Assembly (NCBI GenBank): GCA_000727475.1
Contig: KL647288.1
Location: forward strand, 2,785,604-2,849,603
DNA: 64,000 nt
Direction of reading: 5' to 3'
Source of the DNA: Sarcocystis neurona
Lineage: Eukaryota > Apicomplexa > Conoidasida > Eucoccidiorida > Sarcocystidae
A program made the position numbers and the translations under genes. Below are positions 43,901 to 53,800 of this stretch, one piece after another; the stretch's first letter is position 1; each line of letters starts with the position of its first letter. The notes under the pieces are model-generated. The model saw only the letters and a list, made by a program, of their open reading frames with translations. It was not told the DNA's origin and did no database searches.

Positions 43901-46900
43901 CAACAAGAGCAGCGGCGGCAGACACACACACACCCTTACGTGGACAGTTACACCCAGACTCATGCCTCCACGTCTACACCCACGTACGCGTGGACGAGCG
44001 TTGCACGTGTTCAGGTGTACAGACACCCAATCATCTTCGTAGGTGCCAACGTGTAGGTGTATGTAGACACATGGACGCACACCTCTACTCAGTTGAAAAA
44101 TATACGATTTTTCATCTTTCGTATACTCTTTTACAGTATATCTACTCCTGCGCATAGACGTGGCTAAATAGACATATATACATATATATATATGTATATA
44201 TATATATACGTATGGCCCCCTGCGGAAACCAGCCTGGACATCAGTAGCTTGAGAAGACGGCAGGAGCAGTTCGTGCGGAGATCGCGTCACAGAGGGACGG
44301 CAACGAGGCGTACGCACGAATATACCTATATATATATATAAACATATAGATGTGTATATATATACATACACATATACATATGTATATATATATGTATACA
44401 GCGTATATGTGCGCATGCAACTGCTTATGTGTAGAAACATCAACACCTGCTGGAGCCTGTGGACTGCAGGGACTTGCATGCGAACATGTGTGTGTGTGTG
44501 TGTGCGTAAACCATCGTGCATTTATATCACGAGCTAGTCTCTCTCTGCATGCTTCCCCTGGTAATATGTACATATAGATATTCATACATATACATATATA
44601 CACATAGGGGGAGAGGGGCACGAATGTGGATATAGACAAATATAGGTGTATATGTTTCCTTGTATGTATGCAAAAGAAGAAGCACATGAACAGCGACCGA
44701 CCTGCGTGTAGAGAAGCGAGTGCTGCCTCTCCACGTCTGACGGCGCATAACAACGCAGAAGTTTCTTCCCCTCGTGTGCCAACATATATACCTCTCTGTC
44801 TCGAATTTTGTCTCTTTATGTCTCTCTATAAATGCGTATCTCTCTGTTTACTTCCCGCATCTACCTGCATGCATAATTCCATGAGTAATGTGTCTGTGTG
44901 GTCACTTCCTTCACGGGTATACACACACATGTGTCCCTGAATGTATACATATATATGTCTGCGCCCAGGTCTACGGAGAAAAATGTTACCTGCCTTCCTT
45001 CTGCTTAAACGTGTACGAACCTGCAACATGCTCCGCGCATGCACGAATACGTACATCTGTGCGTGTATGTATATATATAGGAGTCTTCCGCACTCTGTCT
45101 CTGTAGGCGACTGAGGTGGCAGCAGCAAATACACCGTCCCGTTGTAGCACAGCGACCTGGTGGGGAGAGTCTCTCCGGCAGCAGCGCGAAGACGTAGCGA
45201 GTGCTCGTGCATGTGTGGACGGCTCTTTTAGGCGCCAAGGAGGCGGACGAAGAGAGCCGCACGCTGCGAGAGAAGCGGAGAGAGACGCCTGTTCCCGACC
45301 GACCAGACGGCGACGCTGCAGCAGCAGCACCCGGAGAAGAAGCAGCAGCAAACGAAGAAGAAGAAGACGACGCTGCCGCAGCGGCCGCGACGCTCGATGA
45401 AGCGCTTCACGGAGAGCAACGGAAGCAGGAGAGGCAACAGTGGAAAGAAATGGATATTTTTTCTCCGGCGCGAGTAGCCACACGCCTGAAGTTGCAGCAG
45501 GAAGTGCAGGAGCCGTTGGCGATAGCGCAGCTGCGGCAACTGGTATGCGTAGCAGCACCCCGTACGCACTCTCGTGGGTCACTCACTCACACTTCTCCTC
45601 TCTGCTTTCTTTGCGTCCCTTCTCTGCTCCCTTCTATTCTCTTCTTTCTTGTCTCTTCTTCTTCCCGTCCACCCTGCTGTCTTTTTGTCTCTTTTCCCTG
45701 CTCGTGCCTTCCCTCGTCTTCCTTTCTCTCTCTTCCGTCTTCTTCGTTTTCATCTTTCTGTCCCACCCAGGACGCGAAGGGTCGTCGTGCAGACTACGAA
45801 GCGTTCTCTTCCCACCCGCGCAAATGTTTTGTAGCAGCCCACCTTTGCAGCAGCACGTCCCTGCACCGGGTGGCGCTTGCTGCTGCTGCTCCAACACGCC
45901 GTTGCTGCTACTGCTGCTTGTTCTTTTTCTTCTTAAAAAGTGCCGCTGCTGCTGCTTCAAGCCGCCACCGCTGCTGTTGCTGGTTCTTCTTGCACAGCGG
46001 GCAGCAGTTCCTCAAAACATCGCTGCTGCTTCGCTTCTGGAGCGAGGTGCTGCTGCTCCGTCATCTTCTGGCGGGGAAGACGTCGCCTGCGTTCGAAGGG
46101 AAGTCCGCAGGGCGACGCAGCCGCATCCACGCACAGCTGCGAGGCCCCGCCGCAGAATATTGGCACCCTCCCACGGGAAGAATTTAGCCCCACATTACCT
46201 GTGGAAGGTCGTGTGCATGCAAAAAGCTGCCGCAGGATGACCCAGCCAGCTGCACGCGTGGTGGGCAAGACTTGATGATGGCATGCGCCGTCGCTGTTTT
46301 TTGTTCAGGGGAAGGAGCTGCAGAAGAACCGGGACAAAGCAGCAGCAGGAGGAAGAGAAGCAACAGCAGGAGCAAGAGCAACAGCAGCAGGAACAAGAGA
46401 GGCAGCAACAGAAAGAAGAGAAACAGCAGCAGGAAGACGCACGCCCAGGCGGCTGCGGGTGAAGGACTTAAGCAGCAACGAGGAGCTTGATGTCGCTCTG
46501 TTCGAACGGTGGAAGGTACGCGAAGACACCGCTGGAGAGAGGGATGCATGCGCTGAATATAACTGTTACACGTGAAGGAAGGGAAGAAGAAAAAAAAGAC
46601 GTACTCCTGCCATTTCTTTCAAGTAAAGAGGGAGGGTCCACGGCAGTTTGGCCGTAATTCTCGACTCGGTCACGTAGTCACAAATATCTGTATATAATGA
46701 CATATGCATGGATGCACGTATGTGTATATATATATATATATATGTATGTATGTACAGTTCTCCTCTTGTATATATATATATATATGTATGCACGTATGTA
46801 GATCTATATATATACCTGTCATATATATATATATATATATGTAGTGACGTGCGTGGTTGTAGCAGTATATATAGGAACGGTATGTCCATGTGTGTATGTA

Positions 46901-47757
46901 TATATATAACATATATGTGTATATATATATGCATATATTCGCGTCTAACGGACAGCGTGTATCATTTGTGTAGAAGAGGAACAGGGCGCGGGTCGTCGCG
47001 TCGCAGGATTCGTTGGAGGAGAGAGAGAGGGCGACCGCGTCGACATCGGAGGACAAGAGGCCACCAGTGCTGTAGCAACAGCAGCAGCAGAAAAAGAAGA
47101 ACGAGCAGCAGGGGTGGGGGCCGCACGTTATATGAAGAGCTGCCAGGCTGGCCACATGCTGCAGCAGCTGCGCGACTATCTGGCGGTGTCGCTGGGGCGG
47201 ATCGGGATGCTTGCCTGCCAGCGTTGCTGAGTACAGGAGAAACGACGCAGCGTCATATCCACAGCAGCGACAGCTCTGCGTTCACAGCAGCAGCAGCACT
47301 GCGTGAGCAACAGCAGCAGGCATCAGCGTGGCAGCGGCCAGAGCAGCAAAAGCAACAGCAGCAGCGGCAGCAACAACACCAGTAGCGGCAGCAACAACAG
47401 CAGTAGCAGCCAGAGCTGCGTTTGGTCGAAGAAAGCCGCAGGGCTTGTCAAGTGGCATTACTCGCTTCGACTGTGCGTTTTCTGTTGCACCAGGCGGCGC
47501 GTCGGGAGTTGTCAGACGAGAGCGGGGCGTCCGCTGGTCACGCGTCTTTTTCTTCGGCTGCGGAGGCAAGAGAAAAGGTTCCTACCTTCCCGGGTAAGGC
47601 GTTTGTGCCACTGGTACGTCTTCGAGTCACTGCTGAAACCCGGGGACTGCCGCTGAGCTTCCCCGTCGACTGTGTACCGCTGGGGGCGCAGCCGCCCGTG
47701 CTGCCGTTGTTTCGTGGGTGCGTGGCGACGCATGCAGCAGCAGCAAGCGAATAAAAA
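39018..47757 (+). CDS. unrecognised Gln-rich/acidic multi-exon gene (may continue the 15.6-34.7 kb gene)
   Basis: Function unknown. Exons 39018-39134, 41142-41303, 43035-43503, 45232-45542, 45771-45830, 46309-46515 and a terminal part from 46974 or 46979 to at most 47757 join in phase with GT-AG sites. At the one non-zero junction (43503 to 45232) a Gly codon is completed. The product has Gln-rich coiled-coil segments, an Ala/Glu-rich acidic segment and Arg/Lys-rich helices. If separate, it could begin at ATG 39099. If not, it continues from exon 34571-34732 (phase 0 to 0). AATAAAA follows the last possible stop at 47755-47757. Confidence 0.5.
39540..41090. repeat. TA/ATAG microsatellite intron
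   Basis: TA, GTATAC, ATAGATAG and GAGAGA repeats. Short ordinary stretches at 39720-39840 and 40040-40220 show no splice-bounded exon. Confidence 0.75.
41142..41303 (+). CDS. Gln-rich plus gene, exon
   Basis: Acceptor TGCGGTGCAG and donor GACCAG|GTACGT. 54 codons, phase 0: NMRGVAVYGHLSVRDLFEMQ, QRVAKIWKAVDFSSDSLSAI then QLHQISDEQQDQDQ. An in-frame ATG at 41095 lies just upstream, so this could also be a first exon. Followed by a sense CAG tract (41340-41820). Confidence 0.55.
41340..41820. repeat. CAG tract after a donor (sense CAG)
   Basis: About 0.48 kb of CAG/CGGCAG units on the sense strand following the donor at 41304. The Ser/Ala frame remains open across it from the upstream exon. 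Confidence 0.85.
41930..43000. repeat. CTATCTGTC-type and TA microsatellites in intron
   Basis: A C/T-rich tetranucleotide-like array (CTATCTACCTGTC variants, 42020-42480), then TA repeats. Two related segments recur: STTSFSSL-type reading at 42060-42240 and 42330-42480, about 270 bases apart. No coding support. Confidence 0.7.
43035..43503 (+). CDS. Gln-rich plus gene, exon
   Basis: Acceptor GTGTACGCAG and donor TTCG|GTGAGC, phase 0 to 1, 156 codons. The Gln frame is chosen because non-repeat residues alternate sensibly: ARKQLLEFDRQLEEQQQQQE, VTGGMDKWLRPAPRRTALLA, QQVIKQQQEVQLQLKQQQFE and CRWQPVVHGHLTKRTAAQCD. Predicted long coiled coil. The Ser frame of the same DNA stops earlier. Confidence 0.6.
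43580..43920. repeat. CAG-rich stretch after a donor (sense CAG)
   Basis: Clustered CAG/CAA triplets mixed with purine-rich DNA downstream of the donor at 43504. Confidence 0.7.
44030..45080. repeat. TA/GTATAC microsatellites in intron
   Basis: Microsatellite DNA with ordinary segments at 44220-44310 and 44680-44880. No supported exon. Confidence 0.7.
45232..45542 (+). CDS. acidic plus gene exon
   Basis: Acceptor GCTCTTTTAG and donor CAACTG|GTATGC, phase 1 to 0. Its first two bases complete a Gly codon from the previous exon. Reads AKEADEESRTLREKRRETPV, poly-Ala/Glu/Asp runs, KQERQQWKEMDIFSPARVAT and RLKLQQEVQEPLAIAQLRQL. Confidence 0.6.
45771..45830 (+). CDS. possible short exon
   Basis: Acceptor CTGTCCCACCCAG after a C/T-rich intron. 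20 codons, phase 0: DAKGRRADYEAFSSHPRKCF, then donor-like GTAGCA. Phase fits both neighbours, but the donor is weak. Confidence 0.35.
46309..46515 (+). CDS. plus gene exon, Ala/Arg repeat and conserved-looking end
   Basis: Acceptor TTTTTTGTTCAG and donor TGGAAG|GTACGC. 69 codons, phase 0: GKELQKNRDKAAAGGREATA, an Ala/Thr/Arg run from a CAG tract, then RRLRVKDLSSNEELDVALFE and RWK. The Gln frame of the tract stops before the donor. Only the Ala frame reaches the good C-terminal part. Confidence 0.55.
46680..46950. repeat. TA microsatellite in intron
   Basis: Several (TA)n runs separated by GTATGCACGTATG-like words. No coding signal. Confidence 0.85.
46974..47757 (+). CDS. terminal coding region, frame unresolved
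   Basis: Two acceptors five bases apart give different frames. TGTGTAG|AAG gives KRNRARVVASQDSLEERERA and stops at 47073-47075. GAAGAG|GAA gives a longer frame with GGEREGDRVDIGGQEATSAV and AGHMLQQLRDYLAVSLGRIG, stopping near 47230. A third frame at about 47400-47757 reads EESRRACQVALLASTVRFLL and PLSFPVDCVPLGAQPPVLPL and looks strongly coding. One or more small introns, or an assembly frameshift in the CAG tract at 47290-47415, would be needed to connect them. Confidence 0.4.
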
Positions 47758-48660
47758 GATAAAATGATCCCCTGCTCTCTTTCCCCACTTCTTGAAGAAG
47801 GGTAGCTGGTGCAGCAGCAGCAGCAAGAATTCTTAACAGGCGGCTGCGGAGGAAAGGAAATCAACGAAAGCCGTGGTGACGCAGTCTGAAGAGATGACGG
47901 AGGAATCGACGAGACGCGTGGACGCGGGGTACACGTGCTCAGACAGAGATTGAGACAGAACAGAAATAGGGGGAGGGAAAAGAAGAGACTGAAAGACAAA
48001 AAGACAGGCAGAGAGAGGGAGAAACGCAGGTAGTCGAGTTTTTGTTGTTGGTGCTGCCACTGCTGCCTGGAGATGAGACGGCTGGGGAGCAGCGCGTCGA
48101 CGGCATCTGGGAAGCAGTTCTTTTTCTCTGAAAGACTGCAGAAGAGTACACCACGCGCGACCGGCAGCAACGCACAGGAACCAAGCGGGGCCACGCATGT
48201 GTACGAAACTGGCTGCAGCAGCTCTCTGACGATGATGCAGCGGGTAGCAGAGGCATGCCGACCTTTCCCAAAAGAGGTTGGCAGAGAGAGAGAGAGAAAT
48301 TTGTGAGAACGAACACTTGCTGCTGCCGTCTGCGTAAAAGCGAGTCTCTACGTTTATACACAGTCGGCGCGCGTGCATGCGTAGACTTCTACACGCCCCC
48401 TCTGAGAAGATTTTGAAGAAGCGGCGCCGCTTTCTCTGGTGCATGCAAAGCAGGGACGAGACAAAAAGAGGCAGACGCGTGGGCTTGGAGTAGAGAAGAC
48501 TGCAGTACAAAGACGCCACCTTGCAGGCAAATATATGCTTCTTTCTCCCTGTACATCTACTTGGTTTTCCACGATCAACTTTTGAACACCACATGCCTGC
48601 ACCTGTGTCTCTGTTTTTCCCGGTGTTGGCAGCGGCCCTCTGGAAGACCGCGCCTACGTA
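47758..48660. other. intergenic region, no gene seen
   Basis: Unique sequence between the AATAAAA after 47757 and the next repeat block. Minus frames are Ser/Leu/Phe-rich, plus frames are short. I see no supported gene or RNA. Confidence 0.45.
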
Positions 48661-48749
48661 TACGTGTGTATATATATATATATAGACAGGCGCGGGAGCG
48701 ACTGCCGCTACGCATCTTTACATGTGTGTGTATACATGTCTACATGTGA

Positions 48750-49010
48750 ATCGCTGTTGTATGGGCATGGGGATACTGCTGCTGCTCTATGTATACGTAT
48801 GTATGTACGCATGTATGTATGTATGTATGCATATACGTATGCATGCATGTATACATACATACACGTGTATCGGTGCTGTATTTGCATCTGGATACTGCTG
48901 CTGCTCTATAATATATATGTGTGTGTACATATTCATATGTGTCGGTGTTGTATGGGCATGTGTATACTGCTGCTGCTCCCTCTCTCTCTTTCCATATATA
49001 TATGTGTGTG
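48750..49010. repeat. three-copy cassette with CTG
   Basis: A unit resembling TCGCTGTTGTATGGGCATGG followed by GATACTGCTGCTGCTC occurs at 48751, 48870 and 48942 with GTATGTA-type spacers between copies. Confidence 0.8.
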
Positions 49011-49026
49011 TGTGTATGTGTAGACT

Positions 49027-49530
49027 GGTGCTGCAGGGCTCCTCATGTCGCTGCATTTGCTCCTGTGCAATTTCCTGTCGCTCTTTACCGCGTCCTTCTT
49101 GTTGCACCCCACTGGTGCTGCACCGTGTCGTTCTGCTGCGCTGCTGCCGGCTGCCCTGCGGCCTGCTGCCCTGCCGCCTGCTGCGCTGCTGCTGCCGCCT
49201 GCTGCGCTGCTGCTTCCTGCAGCTCTGTTGTTGCTGCATCGAGTGCTGCTGCGTCAGCTTCTGTGGCGCACGGCCACGTCCTCTTTCCTGAGCTGAGCGG
49301 TCACGCCTGCTCCTGCTTCTGCTGCGTCCGACTGTCCGGCGGGTCACCGCTTCTGGTACCGTCGCTGCGTCCTGCCGCTGCTCCTCCGCCTCCTTCGTCC
49401 TTCTGCTGTGCCTGCTTGCGCGGTTCTGCTGCTGCTGCTGTTTCTCCTGCTGCCGTCCCCTCTGCCACGAGTTTGCTACTGCGTCCTGCTGCCGCTGCTC
49501 TCTCTGCTGCTGCTGCTGGCGTCACCGTCT
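49027..49530. repeat. CTG tract before a plus exon
   Basis: About 0.5 kb of CTG/CCTGCTG triplets on plus. Reads Leu/Ala/Cys on plus and Gln/Ala on minus. It ends shortly before the frame used by the first exon of the next plus gene. Confidence 0.75.
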
Positions 49531-49559
49531 TGCTGCCTCCCGCGATCTCCGCATGCGGG

Positions 49560-49822
49560 GAGTAGTACGCACGTGTCCATTTCTCAATTCGTATGGCACG
49601 ACGACGCAGGAACGCAGCGAAGAGGAGAAGAAAAAGAGGAAAACGAATCAGGAGGTGGTACCGAGCCTCGTCTCCGAGCAGCGACAGCAGGAAAAGGCCA
49701 AGAAGACATGAGTCTGGAGTTGCACCTCTGCATGGCAGAGGAAGGAAAACTTGTGGCAGCTGAAGAAGTTCGAACGAAGCCTCGCTTCTCACACGTGCGC
49801 TACGTCACGCTCAATGGTGGTG
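49560..49822 (+). CDS. six-exon gene, first recognised exon
   Basis: Frame reads STHVSISQFVWHDDAGTQRR, a Glu/Gly-rich linker, MSLELHLCMAEEGKLVAAEE and RTKPRFSHVRYVTLNGG, ending at donor GGTG|GTGAGT, phase 1. ATG 49708 begins MSLELHL. The minus strand is also open here (Ala/Gln-rich) but has no matching splice sites. Confidence 0.5.
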
Positions 49823-50840
49823 GTGAGTCCACAGAGAGCGAGACAGAGAGAAGAAAAAAGATGTAAAAGACAAAGTAAGAGAAGGGAAAGCAGAGGAGGC
49901 GGAGGAGGAGTCCGGAGAAGGGAAACCGAAGACGAAGAAGAAGAGAAAAAGAGGAGAAAGAAGAAGAGTGTACCAAGAGATAAAAGATGATAACGGACCC
50001 GCAGCACCGGATGGGAGAAGCTCCAGAAGAGAAAAAGCAACGCAGAAAACAGAAACGGAAACGCGTAGTCTAACAGGAAAGACATGCAGGGATTAAAGGG
50101 GAGAGGAAGAGGAGAAGAAGCAAGAGAACGGTTCGAGAAGAAGTGCAGAACCGGCAAAAAGTAAGGGAAGGGAACTCAAGGGAAGAACGATAGAAAATCG
50201 TCGTGTGAGACACGCGCGCACGCGCAGGTCCTCCTGCCCCAGGACGCCTCTATCAATCTCGGCGCTGTCCTTCGTCCCTATTATTCCCCCTGCATGCATA
50301 TGTGTATGTATATATATTGATTGATGTCGCGCGTGACGTACATATATATGTGTATGCTCCGCCTTACATGCTGACGTCTAAAGGTATATGAATTCATGTA
50401 GAGGCTGTTTTGAGCGTGCGTTATACGGGTGTGTATTTCTCTGCGTTGGGCACTAGGTGCTGACCCATACGTGTACATATTCCTCTACTGTTGGGCGCCG
50501 ACTGTGGTATACATTGCAGACGATAGACGAGTATACACACGCATGCACGCACACATTTTTTGTATGGAGACACGCACTCAGACGATCCGCATGCAGTTCC
50601 ACCGAGCCGCAGAAGGCAGTAGAGGCAGGTGTGTGTAAACGGACTATTTCTCTTCCATCTCTTTATATAGGTACGTATACATATATACACGTATAAAGAC
50701 ATGGACACATATACATAGATGCACGCATATATACACATATATGTGGATACGTATACATACAAATATGCAGAGGCATACACATAGGCATGCACGTGTATAT
50801 ATACATATATATGTGCTCATACGTACACACATATACAAGC

Positions 50841-50871
<31 letters not shown>

Positions 50872-53800
50872 GATGCATATGTATGGGCACACGTCCACAT
50901 ACGGGTACACAGACATATATACACGTTTATATCTGAATACATATATATATACCGGCACACATATGGATACAGAGGGATATATATATATATATATATGGTT
51001 ACACTTACATATACATATAGATATATATGCGCATATGTGACACATATATGTATATGTATATATACGTATAAAGAGCAACACACATTTGTACGTGTAGTCA
51101 TGTTTACGTATGTAGAAGAGAAAGATGTGTACTTCTGAACAGGTGCAAAGCACACAGGAACGAACTTGTGCAGGGCGTTCGCATTGCCGATGAAGTCTCG
51201 GAGACGGTTTCCTACTGCGCGTCAACGGAAGGGCAACGCCGGTGATTTGCACCTGCGCATGGCAGCTCTCAACACGTAGACCTCGGCAGAAGCAAAACTG
51301 TTTTTTCCTCACCTGCCACGGGCGGTCTCTTCCTGCAGAAATTCTCTCCACCAGCGAAGCGTATGCGCCTTCTGTTCCCGCGCATGTGCGATTTCTACGT
51401 AGACTGGCGTCCTGCTTCTCTGCATGCAGCCGTCGCTCCTCTCTTAGCGTTCGTTCACACACCCACTGACTCGTCTCTACACATGTATATACCTATGCAT
51501 ACAATATATATATATGTGCATCTATACATATATATATGTGAATACATGCATATGTAATATATGTATAACACATATAATATATATGTACAAAAATGCATAT
51601 TTGAGTCTCTACATATGTGTCTAGGCGTGTATATATATAGGTATATATTCAGGTAATACATATTATATATATATGTATAGAAGTGTATACTTGCGACTGT
51701 ACATGTATGTCTCTACACACATATAATATATATACACATACGATACAGATGAAACATATATATGTTAGTATACAAATGTATATCCGCGTCTCTACATATG
51801 TGTATAGATATACTTATATATACATCTATTTATCTGGGTGGGACGCGTCGCGGCGTTTTTCTCTGTAGACATGTCTGCGCGCGTCTTAGCGTCTGCGGGG
51901 CTTTCACCTGCTCGTTTTCGAGTTTCTAGCAGTTGCCTTTTCTTCTACAGATACGCATATATACGAAGACAATTAGAGAAAGGGACGAAAAATCCTTTTT
52001 GTCCACATATGTATGGAGGGAGTGAAAGAGAGGGATAGACACAGAATGAACTGCAGGCAAACCCGGTATCATCAGGCGGCCACTTATTCGTGTGCCCGCG
52101 ACTGAGACCTCTGTCTCTTGACGTCCACATATATATATATATGTATATATATATGTATATATATGTATATATTTATATATAGAGAGGTAGAGAGGAAGAA
52201 GGGGAGAGAGATGGATAGAGAGTGAAGTGCCTATATTGAGGTGGATATGACCTTTATTAGTAGGTGACCACTTATTCGTATGCAGGCGACTGAGTATCTG
52301 TGTCTCGTGACTTCCACCAACTATTTTTGAGCGCGTGTCTGTGCGTTCTGGCGCTTCCTGTGCCTTGCAGAACGTCTTCGTCTCTTCCACGTCTACGCGT
52401 TTCTACCGTGCCGACTTCCCGTCTCTTCAAGCAGAAGTGTATACGTTCACGAATTCATGTACATATGTACTTGTATGCACATATATATGTGTGTGTTTGT
52501 GCATGCGGACCCACTTTATCACGTGTGAATATAATTCACATACGTAGTTATGTGTGTTTGTGCATTCCCCTCTCCTCGCGTAAACGTTCATATATACAAA
52601 TATATATATATATATGCATATATGCAGTCCCGTCTCATCGAATATACATATACATATCCGTATATATGTATCTATGCCTACGGAAATTCCCGTCTCATCA
52701 AATATACATATATCTACACGTATATAAATATATATACGTATATTTGTGTGTGGATTCCCGTCTCATCAGGTATAAGTTCACCCATATGCACGTGTATAGT
52801 TACGTATCTGTAGGTGTGTGGAAGAGAAAAAAATTCTGTGCACTTCCGGGTGGCAGGGATGAGCGGCGCCTGCTCGGCGGTGTCATGTAGAGCTGCTGAG
52901 AACTGCTTCCCTGTTTTATTTTCTACGTCACTTGCAGCGTCCTGACGTCCCTCCCTTCCGCGCTGTCTCTCTCTTGTATTCCTGTCTTCTCTTCATTTCT
53001 CCGTTGTTCTTCTTCTTCTGCTAAAGTCTCCTCGCCCTCAGCTTCTGTTGTTTCTTGCCTTTCTGTTCCTGCTGGCCGACTGTTGAGCTTCCGCTGTAGA
53101 GGGTAGTCCTTTGCAATTAACAGGGGGAAGCAATCTTCTTTCATCTGCTTTTTGTTCTTTTCCTGCTGCTCAGACGCTGAGGCTAAAAACGAAGGCTTCC
53201 CCGCTCCTGCTGCCTTCTCACGTGGTTCTTTCTCCCCGTCTACTGCTGCGAAGGCCGCCGCTGCTGCAAAGGCTGCTGCGTCTTCGGCGTCTGCTGATTC
53301 TGCTACCCCTGAGACAAGTCGTCTGGGGCTTGCTGCTGCTGTCGCAGCGGGGCCGCCGACTGCGAAGGTGGGGGACACGGGCAAGAGGACGGCGAGCCAG
53401 GAGCACACGTCGGTTGCTGCTGCTGCCGGTGCTGCTGCTGTTGCCAATGCTGCTGCTGCGGCTTCTGCTTCTCTTCTTGGGGAGTCGAAAGACGGGGAAA
53501 ACTCTGCTACCGCCATGCCGACTGCTGGAGGCGATGCTACTGCTGCAGCGGCAACGGCGACCCCCGCTGCTCTTGCAGGTGCAACGGGAGAGCCAACCGA
53601 GACGTGCGTGCTGCCTCTGCTTTCTTCGATAGATCTACACAGCTACGGTGGAGCAGAAATGCTGCAGTACTCAGACGAGGCCCAGGCTCTGAAGGAAACT
53701 TGTCTTTCTGAAAGCTTTTTAACGCAGCCATTGATTGTTCAGGTGAAGCCGGGACGCCTCGAGACTCGACAAAGGGGAAGAAACAGCAGACCAGCTGCGC

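Noticed and set aside
52923..53516. Minus frame with EQQEKNKKQMKEDC and Glu/Arg-rich tail
   Set aside because: It is the complement of the C/T-rich 3' end of a plus intron and of the Ala-rich exon start. No minus splice sites or partner exons were found.
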